This document shows, one piece after another, positions 16,451-24,658 of a stretch of DNA of 64,000 nucleotides. Made by a program: the position numbers and the translations under genes. The notes beneath the pieces are model-generated. The model saw only the letters and a program-made list of their open reading frames with translations. It had not been told where the DNA came from and did no database searches. Numbering within the stretch: position 1 is the stretch's first letter; the number at the start of each line of letters is the position of its first letter. The DNA comes from Bin87 sp034420475 (GTDB lineage Bacteria; Chloroflexota; Dehalococcoidia; Lucifugimonadales; UBA3495): NCBI GenBank assembly GCA_034420475.1, contig DAOULH010000087.1, forward strand, positions 1-64,000, read 5' to 3'.

Positions 16451-16920
16451 TCGCCGTCGCCAGGACGCTGGCCGCCGGCAGCAACGCCAGCAACCAGGGA
16501 GGGGCCACCGACACCGAGCTGCGCCGGGCGGTCAGTTGCGCTTACTACGCCATCTTCCACACCCTGTGCCGCGCCTATGCTGACGCGATGGCCGGCCCCT
16601 ACTTAGGCAGCCAACTGGGACAAGAACTTTGGAACATGACGTACCGCACCCTTGATCACGGGCCGGCCAGAAACAAATGCAACGACTCTGGCAGCATGAG
16701 CCGGTTCAGTCCGGACCTTCGAAGATTCGCAACCACACTGGTGAATCTACAGCAGCGCCGCCACGAGGCTGATTACGATCCCGGCACGATTTTTGACCAG
16801 ACGCAAGTTGCCCAAATCATAGATGACGCCGAAAACGCGCTAGCGGGATTCAACAACGCCCCGACGGACGAAATCAGGTTGTTCATCGCCTATCTTACGT
16901 CCCGGGCCAGACGGTCATGA
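16432..16920 (+). CDS. HEPN-domain protein
   Basis: 162 residues from TTG 16432, chosen because AAGGAG lies 11 nt upstream; an ATG at 16402 would overlap the preceding gene by 49 bases. The HEPN features are the helix ELRRAVSCAYYAIFHTLCRA with the YYAIFH core and, near residue 120, QQRRHEADYDPG, which resembles the RxxADY segment of this family. HEPN proteins are often RNases or regulators in toxin-antitoxin and defence systems. It forms a coupled pair with the upstream 108-residue gene. Confidence 0.7.
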   Translation: MEPNDLIAVARTLAAGSNASNQGGATDTELRRAVSCAYYAIFHTLCRAYADAMAGPYLGSQLGQELWNMTYRTLDHGPARNKCNDSGSMSRFSPDLRRFATTLVNLQQRRHEADYDPGTIFDQTQVAQIIDDAENALAGFNNAPTDEIRLFIAYLTSRARRS

Positions 16921-16938
16921 AGAAATCAGGATAGCACT

Positions 16939-17865
16939 ATGCCCAGAGTACCCGCCGACCAGTACGTCAGCATCGTCCGCAAGCCGGACGACATCGACCA
17001 GTTTTGGGACGATGTACTGGCGGAAACCGCTCAAATTCCATTAGAACCGGAGGTGGTTTACGACCCCCTCCGGTCCACCGCCCGCATCGACGTCTACGAG
17101 GTCTTCTACACCAGCCTCGACCATGTCCGCATCGCCGGCTGGTACGCCGTGCCCCGCCAGCGCGAGGGCCAGTTGCCCGGCCTGATCCAGGTGCCCGGGT
17201 ACAACATGGAGCCGCCGGTCCCCAAGAACTGGGCCGCCCGGGGGTATGCCGCTTTCAGCGTCGCTCCCCGCGGCAAGCTGCGCAGCAATCGCCAGTTCAA
17301 TCCCGGCTACCCCGGCCTGCTGACCTACGGCATGGTTGACCGCAACACCTACTCCTACCGCGGCTTCTACATGGACGCCTGCCGCGCCGTGGATTTCCTG
17401 CTGACCCGTGACGAGGTCAACGGCGACCGTATCGGCGTCACCGGACACAGCCAGGGCGGCGGTCTCACCGTGTCCACGGCGGCCCTGCGTCCGGAAATCA
17501 AGGCCGCCGCCGCCGGTGCGCCCTACCTCTGCGGTTACATGGACTCCATCGAACTGACCGACGCCTATCCTTACCAGGAGATCGCCGACTACCTGCGGCT
17601 TTACCCGGATAGCCGAGAACAGGTGGAGAACACGCTGGCTTACTTCGACGGCATCAACCTGGCCCACCGGATCACCTGTCCAATCATCGTCAGCGTCGGC
17701 CTGCAGGACAGCACCTGCCCGCCGGAAACCGGCTTCGCCATGTTCGAGGCCATCGCCAGCGCCGACAAGAAGATGTACGCCTACGACGGGCACGGCCACG
17801 ACGCCAACAACCACGAGCATGCCGCGGTCGTGGACGCTTTTATGGCCACGCACCTAAAGGACTGA
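16939..17865 (+). CDS. Acetyl xylan esterase (AXE1)/cephalosporin-C deacetylase-like hydrolase
   Basis: 308 residues with a full alpha/beta-hydrolase catalytic set: nucleophile Ser171 in GVTGHSQGGG, an Asp in SVGLQDSTCPPE, and a His in YDGHGHDANNHE. The N-terminal region (DDIDQFWDDVLAETAQIP, PLRSTARIDVYEVFYTS) matches the AXE1 family start. Likely substrates are acetylated sugars or other small esters; cytoplasmic, since no signal peptide is seen. It precedes a HEPN-like gene and a paralog without the nucleophile (18292-19209), with which it shares FDDYWHDVLAE-like N-terminal sequence. Confidence 0.88.
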   Translation: MPRVPADQYVSIVRKPDDIDQFWDDVLAETAQIPLEPEVVYDPLRSTARIDVYEVFYTSLDHVRIAGWYAVPRQREGQLPGLIQVPGYNMEPPVPKNWAARGYAAFSVAPRGKLRSNRQFNPGYPGLLTYGMVDRNTYSYRGFYMDACRAVDFLLTRDEVNGDRIGVTGHSQGGGLTVSTAALRPEIKAAAAGAPYLCGYMDSIELTDAYPYQEIADYLRLYPDSREQVENTLAYFDGINLAHRITCPIIVSVGLQDSTCPPETGFAMFEAIASADKKMYAYDGHGHDANNHEHAAVVDAFMATHLKD

Positions 17866-17874
17866 CGAAGTCCC

Positions 17875-18252
17875 ATGACCCAACTGCAAACTCCTCAAGC
17901 CATTTTCGCCGACGCCCGTGCCATGCACGCTCAAGCCTTGGAACGCCTGGCGCACGGCGACATCAGAGACGCCGCCGAAAAAGCCTGGTGCGCAACCAAA
18001 CGCGCCACCGACGCCCTCATCCTGGCTCGCACCGGCGAGGAACCCGGGCCCACCGGCCTCACCAGCGACGGCCTTGATGACCTCGCTTACCGAGAACCGC
18101 CGGTCAGGACGCTCCAGGGCCGATATTACAGCCGCATCACCCACCTGCACGGCAATTGTTTCTACGTGGGACACTGCAACCAAGAGACCGAACGCCGCAT
18201 CCGCGAAACCGCACAGTACATCAGCGACGCCGAGCGCTTGGCCGCACTGTGA
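17875..18252 (+). CDS. PaREP1/HEPN-like helical protein
   Basis: 125 residues, 9 bp after the esterase. It has the helical pattern LERLAHGDIRDAAEKAWCAT-KRATDALILARTG, then YYSRITHLHGNCFYVGHCNQ. The G-D-x-x-x-A-A-E-K-A-W signature recurs in the proteins at 39917-40441 and 61924-62313, so this genome keeps several members. PaREP1 proteins belong to the HEPN clan. It sits between two esterase-like genes, with no obvious nucleotidyltransferase partner here. Role unknown. Confidence 0.65.
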   Translation: MTQLQTPQAIFADARAMHAQALERLAHGDIRDAAEKAWCATKRATDALILARTGEEPGPTGLTSDGLDDLAYREPPVRTLQGRYYSRITHLHGNCFYVGHCNQETERRIRETAQYISDAERLAAL

Positions 18253-18291
18253 TCCTCCCCAGAGTTCGCCAAACCGGACGGAACAATCAGC

Positions 18292-19209
18292 ATGACCACA
18301 CTCATTAGCGGCAAGCCGCACGATTTCGATGACTACTGGCACGACGTGCTGGCGGAACTGGCCGGGTTCCCGGCTGCGCCGGAGGTGCAGGAACTTCCGC
18401 TGCGCTCTACCGATTTCGCTACCGCTTACGGCGTCCGGCTGACCTCCCTCGGCCCCTACCGCCTCTACGGCTACCTCAGCATCCCCAACGGCGACGGCCC
18501 CTTCCCGGCGCGCTACCACCTGCCCCGCTACGGCAGCGTGACCGATCTGGTCCCCCAGGGGCAAGCCAACGGCCAACGCAAGGAACACGTCACCTTCGCC
18601 ATCTGCGTGCGTGGGCAGCGGCTGGCGGATCAACCCTACGCCGCCGCTTTCCCCGGCCAGCTCACCGACGGCATCGACGATCCCGCAACCTATGTGTACC
18701 GGGGCATCGTCGCCGACTGCGTCCGTGGGCTGCAATACCTGGCCGCCCGGCCGGAGGTGGACGCCACGCGCATCGCCGCCATCGGCAACGACCTGGCCCT
18801 GACCACCGCCGCCCTGTCTCCGCTGGTCACGCACCTGGTGACCACGCCGACCCTGCTGTACGACACCGCGGACCTGGCCCCCCACACCAGCGCCTACCCG
18901 CTGGAGGAGATCAACGACTACCTGCGCCTGCATCCGACGCGGCGTGAGGCCGTGCATCGCACGCTGTCCTACTTCGACCTCCGCTGGTTCGGCTCCAGGG
19001 TCAGTGCGGCCACGCTGCTGATGGCCGGCGCCGACGGGTCCGCGCTGGACGCGGCCGCCCTGCAACCGCTGATCGGCGACATTCGGGGCGAAACCACTGT
19101 CCACAAGGCGGAACATTCCGGCTACCGGGACGGGCGCTACGCTGAGGAATGGTTATCCGAACAGTTCGGAATGCCGTCTCCCAGCCTCCCGCCCCACTGG
19201 CAGGACTGA
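18292..19209 (+). CDS. AXE1-family pseudoenzyme (nucleophile Ser missing)
   Basis: 305 residues, paralogous to the esterase at 16939-17865 (shared FDDYWHDVLAELAGFP start, LPLRSTDFATAYGVRLTS, EEINDYLRLHP). Where the paralog has GHSQGG this protein reads AAIGNDLALTTAAL, so Asp167 occupies the Ser position and the elbow glycines are lost. The acid-region loop reads LLMAGADGSALDAAA and a late His appears in VHKAEHSGY. It is probably not a serine esterase and may instead bind ligand or regulate. The stop is followed after 4 bp by the next gene, so the block is one operon. Confidence 0.75.
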   Translation: MTTLISGKPHDFDDYWHDVLAELAGFPAAPEVQELPLRSTDFATAYGVRLTSLGPYRLYGYLSIPNGDGPFPARYHLPRYGSVTDLVPQGQANGQRKEHVTFAICVRGQRLADQPYAAAFPGQLTDGIDDPATYVYRGIVADCVRGLQYLAARPEVDATRIAAIGNDLALTTAALSPLVTHLVTTPTLLYDTADLAPHTSAYPLEEINDYLRLHPTRREAVHRTLSYFDLRWFGSRVSAATLLMAGADGSALDAAALQPLIGDIRGETTVHKAEHSGYRDGRYAEEWLSEQFGMPSPSLPPHWQD

Positions 19210-19213
19210 TCAC

Positions 19214-19987
19214 ATGCCCTACGTGAACCTGCCCGGCGTTGACCTCTGGTACGAAGACACCGGAGGGGACGGCATCCCGGTGGTCTTCTGCCATGCCGCC
19301 TCGGGCACCTGCGATTGTTGGATCTACCAGATACCCGCGTTCACGCTGTCCGGCTACCGCTGCATCACCTACGACCGGCGCACTTGGGGGAAATCCCGCA
19401 GCACCGACGAAGCCCTGCAACCCGGCTACCAGGACGAAGACCTGCACGGCTTGGTCGAGTCCCTGGGTTTGGAACGGTTCCACCTGGTCGGCACCGCTGC
19501 CGGCGGGATCACCGCCATCGGGTACGCGCTGGCTCATCCCGAGCGGGTGCGGAGCCTGGTGTTTGCCAACACCATCGCGGGTATCCAGGACCCGGAATAC
19601 CTGGAAGTGCAGGATCGCATCCGCCCGCCCGAAATCCGCAACCTGCCCGTGGAACTCTACGAACTGGGTCCTTCATACCGGGGCACGAACCCCGACGGCA
19701 CGGCCCGCTGGCTGGAGATCGAGCGCGCCAGTCGGCCCTACGGCCGCCTGCCGGCCCAGCCGCTGCGGGAGCCCACCACCTACGCCCGGCTGGCCACCAT
19801 GAGCGTACCGACGATGGCGCTGTCCGGCGAGTCCGACCTGGTATCCCCGCCGGCGCTGATGCGGATGCAGGCAGAGCGCATCCCCGGCAGCCGCTTCGTG
19901 TCACTACCGGAGGCCGGACACGCCGGCTTCTGGGAGCGTCCGCAGGTGTGGAACGGCCTGGTGCTGGAGTTCATCGGGCAGCATTAG
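19214..19987 (+). CDS. Alpha/beta-hydrolase fold protein with Ser-to-Ala elbow
   Basis: 257 residues. The fold is clear: oxyanion HAASGT region, strand YRCITYDRRTWGKS, acid-strand VPTMALSGESDLVSPP, and the late His in LPEAGHAGFWERP. The nucleophile elbow, however, reads LVGTAAGGITAIGYAL. In the G-x-S-x-G pattern the middle residue is Ala95. By family rule the enzyme lacks the Ser nucleophile. It could be inactive, could use another residue, or could belong to a lineage that catalyses non-hydrolytic chemistry. It is the last of three hydrolase-fold genes in the operon. Confidence 0.8.
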   Translation: MPYVNLPGVDLWYEDTGGDGIPVVFCHAASGTCDCWIYQIPAFTLSGYRCITYDRRTWGKSRSTDEALQPGYQDEDLHGLVESLGLERFHLVGTAAGGITAIGYALAHPERVRSLVFANTIAGIQDPEYLEVQDRIRPPEIRNLPVELYELGPSYRGTNPDGTARWLEIERASRPYGRLPAQPLREPTTYARLATMSVPTMALSGESDLVSPPALMRMQAERIPGSRFVSLPEAGHAGFWERPQVWNGLVLEFIGQH

Positions 19988-20112
19988 CACGCGCTGCGCC
20001 GCCAGTCTGTACGCGGCACGGTTTCTGGTGTAGATTATTTTGCGGCGGTACGGCGTGATGCTGTGCTCGTAGCCGTTAACCCTGGCAAGATCGCAGTCCT
20101 GGAGGGACACCC

Positions 20113-21276
20113 ATGGCGGACGCACCCCTGTTCCCCGTTACCGTGGTCGGAAGTTGGCCCCGATCTACCGAACTGATCCGCGCCCTGCGCCGCAAAGAAG
20201 CGGGTGAGATCACCTACTCCGAGTTCAGCGCGCTGGCCGACGACGAGGTGCTGGCCTGCATCCGCGCACAGGAAGAGGCCGGCGTCGACATCATCAGCGA
20301 CGGCGAGCAGCGGCGGGACAACTTCTACTCCTTCGCTGTGGACAAGCTCAACGGCATGCAGCTGATGAAGGTGTCCGAGCTGCTGGACTATTCCTCCGAC
20401 CGCGCCCGCATGGAAGAAGTGCTCCGCGCCCTGGACGTCCCCTCGTTCGCGATCAAGAGCCCCATCGTCATCGACACCATCAGCAAGCGGCACGGGCTGG
20501 CCTTGGACGAGTTGGCCTACATGCGCGAGCACACCGACCGGCAGATCATGGTGCCCATCCCCGGCCCCTACATGCTCACTCGGTCCGGCTGGTTCGAGGG
20601 CCTGTCCGACCGGGCCTATCCTACTCCCGACGACCTGGCTCGGGACGTTGTCGAGATCCTGCGCGAGGAAATCGTCGCCCTGCGCGACCACGGCTGCGAC
20701 TTCGTGCAGTTGGACGAACCCACACTCTCCCAGGTAGTGTTCGGCGAAGAGACCACCGAGACTTTCATGTGCGCCGCCTTGCCCAACCGCCGCGACCCCA
20801 CCGACGAGCTGGAGATGGCGGTGCGGCTGATGAACGAGACCCTGGAGGGCATCGACGGCATCAAGACGGGCGTACACGTCTGTCGGGGCAACTGGAGCAA
20901 AAAGGAGGAGGTGCTGCTCACCGGCAACTACGGCCCCATGCTTCCCTACCTGGTTCAGATGAACATCGACCGCCTGGTGCTGGAGTGCGCCACTCCCCGC
21001 GCCGGCGAGATGGAAGTCTTCAAGGAATACAGCAACGAAAAGGAGATCGGGTTCGGCGTGGTCAACCCGCGCACCGACGAGATCGAGCCGGCCGAGCAAA
21101 TCGTTGCCCGGGTCAAGGAACTGCTCCAGTACTTTGACCCCGACAAGATCTTTCTCAATCCCGATTGCGGCTTCGGCACCTTCGCCGAGCGCAACGTCAA
21201 CACCCACGAGATGGCCGCAAAGAAGATGCAGGCGATCACCGACGCTGCGGAGATCCTGCGCGCGGAGTATGCATAG
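20113..21276 (+). CDS. MetE-like cobalamin-independent methyltransferase
   Basis: 387 residues from ATG 20113, with CTGGAGGGACACCC upstream. It corresponds to the C-terminal catalytic half of MetE: FPVTVVGSWPRS, then ISDGEQRRDNF, FVQLDEPTLSQV, zinc ligands His and Cys in GVHVCRGNWS, a Glu in LVLECA and Cys in LNPDCGFGTF. Length fits the short archaeal-type methionine synthases and the related methyltransferases that act on thiols or coenzyme M. True substrate cannot be fixed from sequence. The stop overlaps the next gene's start region (21269). Confidence 0.88.
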   Translation: MADAPLFPVTVVGSWPRSTELIRALRRKEAGEITYSEFSALADDEVLACIRAQEEAGVDIISDGEQRRDNFYSFAVDKLNGMQLMKVSELLDYSSDRARMEEVLRALDVPSFAIKSPIVIDTISKRHGLALDELAYMREHTDRQIMVPIPGPYMLTRSGWFEGLSDRAYPTPDDLARDVVEILREEIVALRDHGCDFVQLDEPTLSQVVFGEETTETFMCAALPNRRDPTDELEMAVRLMNETLEGIDGIKTGVHVCRGNWSKKEEVLLTGNYGPMLPYLVQMNIDRLVLECATPRAGEMEVFKEYSNEKEIGFGVVNPRTDEIEPAEQIVARVKELLQYFDPDKIFLNPDCGFGTFAERNVNTHEMAAKKMQAITDAAEILRAEYA

Positions 21277-21652
21277 GGATGACGCTGCGGCGTTGCCCCG
21301 CGCTTTGACGGCTGGCGGCGTTCAGCGGGAGATTACCCTCCACGTTCACCGGCAATCGTATGCACGTAGCGAAATCACCGTGGGGAATCTGATCGACGTT
21401 CTGGAGAATTGGGTGGCTCGTGGTATTAGATACGATGAATCCGGCCGGCCCAGCATGGCCCACTTGGGCTGGATCGAACACGGGGGCTCACAGCGCCTGA
21501 TGCGGGTGGCGGTCTCGATGGATGATCAACGGATCACCACCGCGTTTGCGGACACGCCGGCCACCAACAAATGGAACAGCGGAGACTTCGACTACTTTCA
21601 GCGGACCTATGAGCAATGGGAGATACGAAATGAAGCTGAAAGTGCATTATGA
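21269..21652 (+). CDS. DUF4258-like protein (possible toxin)
   Basis: 127 residues from ATG 21269, overlapping the preceding stop by 8 bases. It begins with 20 odd residues and then shows the pattern REITLHVHRQSYARSEITVG-NLIDVLENWVARGIR, with a later QRLMRVAVSMDDQRITTAFA strand pair. This resembles DUF4258/RelE-fold proteins, which usually start with a HxxxRxxERxI helix and end with a strand reporting on DNA or RNA. It overlaps by 23 bases a DUF2283-like gene, the usual partner. Family match is by pattern and moderately confident. Confidence 0.6.
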   Translation: MHRDDAAALPRALTAGGVQREITLHVHRQSYARSEITVGNLIDVLENWVARGIRYDESGRPSMAHLGWIEHGGSQRLMRVAVSMDDQRITTAFADTPATNKWNSGDFDYFQRTYEQWEIRNEAESAL

Positions 21653-22034
21653 TCCTGATTGTGATGCAATTGGCGCTAACTACGGTCTGCCCAGGGGCGG
21701 AACCTACGAATTGGCGACGGTAGGCATGGTGATGATCGACGTGCCCGATGAAGACAGCTATGAAGCGATCGGGTTAGAAGTCTTCGCCATCAGCGCGTGG
21801 CTGCCCCTCGGTAAGCGGGGCTACTGCGAGGAAACGGATACGCTCACTATTGGCCGTGGCGCGGAAACCGCAACCATCATCGCCGAAAACGGCGACCTGG
21901 TGGCGTACTGGGGGCCTGACGAATATGATCCGGGTGATACGGTGCCCATCGCAGTTGGTCTGCGCAATGCGTCACAGCATCTAGCCCCGGTGATTGAGGC
22001 GATGTCTCAACCTTTGAACGCCGCCAACCGCTAA
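21630..22034 (+). CDS. DUF2283-like small protein (possible antitoxin)
   Basis: 134 residues from ATG 21630, with GGGAGATACGAA upstream; an ATG at 21609 is less well placed. The start MKLKVHYDPDCDAIGANYG and the later VMIDVPDEDSYEAIGLEVFA match the DUF2283 pattern (YDPExDAL....VDxDxxGxVxGIEIL). The extra 70 residues at the C terminus form more strands. DUF2283 genes commonly pair with DUF4258 genes, as seen here. Confidence 0.6.
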   Translation: MKLKVHYDPDCDAIGANYGLPRGGTYELATVGMVMIDVPDEDSYEAIGLEVFAISAWLPLGKRGYCEETDTLTIGRGAETATIIAENGDLVAYWGPDEYDPGDTVPIAVGLRNASQHLAPVIEAMSQPLNAANR

Positions 22035-22091
22035 CGGATCAGAAGAAAACTAACCCGCCCGTCAACCCCGTCAGCAATAAGGAGCCGAACC

Positions 22092-22631
22092 ATGGCGCAA
22101 GCACAGGAAGGAAATCTCAACGGTCTGCCTCGGGAGAAACTGGCCGAGGTGCTGGACTCCTTCAGGGATCCCGAAGTATTCAACGCAGTAACCGGCCCCT
22201 GGAAGTCCCGCGTCGTCTGGCAGGACGGTATGCGCGCCCGCGCCTACATGCGCAACCATCAGGTTGACATGGACGAGCCCGGCGACCTCACCGCCACCGA
22301 CGTGGCCGCCAGCGCCCACGAGCAGTTGCTCTCCGCCATCGGCAGTTGCATGACCGTGGGATTCGTAGTCAACGCCACCAAGCAGGGCGTGCGCGTTCAC
22401 GACCTGGAAATCGCTGTGGAAGGCTACTTCGACAACATCCGCAAGTGGGCCGGCGTTGAGGACGAGGGCAATCCCGGCTACGGGCAGATCTCGGCCAAGT
22501 GCTTCGTCCGCGCCGACGCCGACGAGGACACCCTGCGGGAAATCTGGCGGCTGGCCGTGGAAGGCTCGCCCGTCACCCAATCGGTAGCCAACCCCACCTC
22601 GGTGCAAACCGAGTTCGAAATGGTCGGCTGA
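22092..22631 (+). CDS. OsmC family protein
   Basis: 179 residues from ATG 22092, AAGGAGCC upstream. OsmC/Ohr fold signs: TATDVAASAHEQLLSAIGSC with Cys86, then TKQGVRVHDLEIAVEGYFD and the late VEGSPVTQSVANPTSVQTEF. In peroxidase members a second Cys sits in a CPV motif; here Ser159 takes its place (GSPVTQ). The protein may thus have lost thiol peroxidase activity or use Cys86 alone. The stop TGA overlaps the rhodanese ATG (TGATG), so the two are co-translated and likely work on sulfur or peroxide stress together. Confidence 0.85.
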   Translation: MAQAQEGNLNGLPREKLAEVLDSFRDPEVFNAVTGPWKSRVVWQDGMRARAYMRNHQVDMDEPGDLTATDVAASAHEQLLSAIGSCMTVGFVVNATKQGVRVHDLEIAVEGYFDNIRKWAGVEDEGNPGYGQISAKCFVRADADEDTLREIWRLAVEGSPVTQSVANPTSVQTEFEMVG

Positions 22632-23404
22632 TGGTGACCTTCGTTACCGCGGATTGGGTCGCCGAGCGCATCGGCCAGCCGGGTTATCTGATAATCGATC
22701 CCCGGTCGGCCATGCGCTATCTCATGGGCCACCTGCGCGGCGCCGTCAGCGTACCCTACAAGAAACTGCAAGCACCCGACGGACGCCTGGGCCCGCCAGA
22801 ACAGCTGGCCGCCGCCTTCGGCGACGCCGGCCTTGGAGACGACGTCACACCCATCCTCTACGACCACCAGGACGGGCGCAACGCCGCCATGGCCGCCTGG
22901 GTGCTGGAGTACCTCGGCCGGGACGACGTCCACATCATGGACTTGCGCTACGAGGCGTGGAAAGACGAAGGCCGCGAGGTCCTGTACCGCCCCGTGCTCA
23001 CGAGAGCGGCCGGCTTTACGGTCCGGCTGAACCCGGCCATCCGTGCCACCCTGGACGACGTGGCCAACCGGGGAGCCGCCAGTCTGGTGGACGCCCGCAC
23101 CGCCGAGGAGTTCCAGGGCGAGGTCGAAATGGATCAGCGCCCCGGCCATATCCCCGGCGCCGTCAGTCTCCCCCATGCCGACCTGGCCGGCGCCGACGGC
23201 AACCTGTACGCGGATGGGGATACGGTGCGCGAACGTCTGACCGGAGTTGGCATCGCGGAAGGCGAACCCGTCATCGCCTACTGTCGCAGTGGCATTCGCG
23301 CGGCCGTCACGTGGCTGGCCCTGGACCGGATGGGCTACACCGTCAGCCTGTACGACGGCTCCTACGCCGAATGGATGGATAGCGACCAGCCGGTGGAAAC
23401 GTAA
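22631..23404 (+). CDS. Two-domain rhodanese (thiosulfate/3-mercaptopyruvate sulfurtransferase)
   Basis: 257 residues from ATG 22631. The first rhodanese repeat (YLIIDPRSAMRYLMGHLRGA to LYDHQDGRNAAMAAW) has Asp instead of Cys at the active loop. The second (SLVDARTAEEFQ, GHIPGAVSLPHADL) carries active-site Cys218 in AYCRSGIRAAV. This is the standard arrangement of two-domain sulfurtransferases that move sulfane sulfur to cyanide or thiols. Start codon overlaps the OsmC stop. Length and order are normal. Confidence 0.9.
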   Translation: MVTFVTADWVAERIGQPGYLIIDPRSAMRYLMGHLRGAVSVPYKKLQAPDGRLGPPEQLAAAFGDAGLGDDVTPILYDHQDGRNAAMAAWVLEYLGRDDVHIMDLRYEAWKDEGREVLYRPVLTRAAGFTVRLNPAIRATLDDVANRGAASLVDARTAEEFQGEVEMDQRPGHIPGAVSLPHADLAGADGNLYADGDTVRERLTGVGIAEGEPVIAYCRSGIRAAVTWLALDRMGYTVSLYDGSYAEWMDSDQPVET

Positions 23405-23424
23405 CTGTTCAGAATCCAAGAGGT

Positions 23425-23534
23425 TGTCATTGCGAGGCGCTTGCGCCGTGGCAATCTCGATGCCGTAGTAGCCACGTCTGTCCCGAAGGACTCCCTTGCG
23501 CCAACGGGATTGCCTCGCTTCGCTCGCAATGACA
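23425..23534. repeat. TGTCATTGCGAG palindromic repeat, full copy 1
   Basis: 110 bp, starting TGTCATTGCGAG and ending with its exact complement CTCGCAATGACA. The outward neighbours AACTGTTCAGAATCC are also shared with copy 2 (28108-28217), which is in the opposite orientation. The element lies in the 320-bp gap between the rhodanese and enoyl-CoA hydratase genes; the rest of that gap (23535-23728) holds only a degenerate half copy near 23646. Confidence 0.8.
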
Positions 23535-23728
23535 CTTTCCCCACAACTATGAACAATTACATCCGAACGTGTGACCGATAAGACGTCGCACCATCTTGCG
23601 CGCCCCATAACGGCGCACCTCGTGAGTACCCATTCTCCCCCGAGCTGTCATCGCGAGCGACGCATGGCATCCTCGGGGCCTACACCCAGCGCGCGCTGGC
23701 CGTGAGTGCGGCCACTAAGGAGACAGCC

Positions 23729-24577
23729 ATGCCGCCGAACCTGGTGCCCTACCTGCTCTATGAACCCGAGGAATCGGGCATCTTGTGGATCAAGTTCAAC
23801 CGTCCCGAGCGGATGAACGCGCTCATCGGCTCGTCTGAGGAGAACGGCACCGTCGCCAAGGTGGGCGAGTACATGCGCGCCGGCGACGACGATCCCAACG
23901 TGCGGGTGATGGTGCTCACCGGCGTTGGCCGCGGCTTCTGCTCCGGGGCCGACATGCGGCGTGACAACTCGCCGGACGTCACCGGCGAGAACTTCGTGGG
24001 CAACCGGGGGACCATCGAAGGGCCGGACGCCGCGCGGGAGCATTTCTACCACGGTTTCACCAAGCTGCACCGGGACATCTCCCAGGTCCGCAAACCCACC
24101 ATCGCCATGATCAACGGGCCGGCCGTCGGGTCCGGCATGGACATGGCCCTGCACTGCGACATCCGCCTGGGCTGCGAGAACACCCGCTTCATCGGCTACC
24201 AGCAGTTGGGGCAGATCATCGAAAACGGCGGCAGCTACTACCTTCCCAAGATGGTCGGCCTGGGCCGCGCCCTGGAGTTCGCCTACACTGGCCACCTGGA
24301 CGCCCAGCGCGCCTACGAGTGGGGAATGCTCAACTACCTGGTTCCGGCGGAGGAACTGGAGCAGACCACCCGCGACCTGTGCGACCGCATCATCCGCACG
24401 CCGCCCATGGTGCAGTGGATCAGCAAGCGTATCATGCGCGCCGCCCTGGACAGCACGCTGGAAACCACGATGACGCTAACCTCCAACGCCGGCGGCATCC
24501 TCAGCGGCTCCGAAGACGCCCACGAGGCGAGGCAGGCGTTCCTGGAGAAGCGGGCGCCGGAGTTCAAGGGACGGTAG
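23729..24577 (+). CDS. Enoyl-CoA hydratase/isomerase family protein
   Basis: 282 residues from ATG 23729, with AAGGAGACAGCC upstream; an earlier ATG at 23702 lacks such a site. Crotonase fold signs are WIKFNRPERMNALIG, oxyanion-hole GRGFCSGADMRRD, and GPAVGSGMDMALHCDIRLGC. One catalytic Glu region reads YQQLGQIIENGGSYYLPKMVG. It may hydrate or isomerise acyl-CoA esters in fatty or aromatic acid breakdown. It stands alone with a hairpin after its stop. Confidence 0.88.
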   Translation: MPPNLVPYLLYEPEESGILWIKFNRPERMNALIGSSEENGTVAKVGEYMRAGDDDPNVRVMVLTGVGRGFCSGADMRRDNSPDVTGENFVGNRGTIEGPDAAREHFYHGFTKLHRDISQVRKPTIAMINGPAVGSGMDMALHCDIRLGCENTRFIGYQQLGQIIENGGSYYLPKMVGLGRALEFAYTGHLDAQRAYEWGMLNYLVPAEELEQTTRDLCDRIIRTPPMVQWISKRIMRAALDSTLETTMTLTSNAGGILSGSEDAHEARQAFLEKRAPEFKGR

Positions 24578-24589
24578 GTCGATCTGCCT

Positions 24590-24610
24590 CCTCTCCCTTT
24601 ACGGGAGAGG
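24590..24610. terminator. Hairpin between convergent genes
   Basis: CCTCTCCC (24590-24597) pairs with GGGAGAGG (24603-24610) around TTTAC. It lies 13 bp after the enoyl-CoA hydratase stop and 49 bp from the end of the convergent DUF429 gene. No T tract follows, so it may be a dispersed repeat serving as a weak terminator. Confidence 0.4.
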
Positions 24611-24658
24611 GTTGGGGTGAAGGTGAAGCACTATAGTCGCCCGCGGTAAGCTCTTTGC

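Noticed and set aside
17854..19116. 420-residue minus frame opposite the hydrolase genes
   Set aside because: Repetitive Gly/Val/Gln/Arg composition and no recognisable domain; the plus-strand genes explain the interval.
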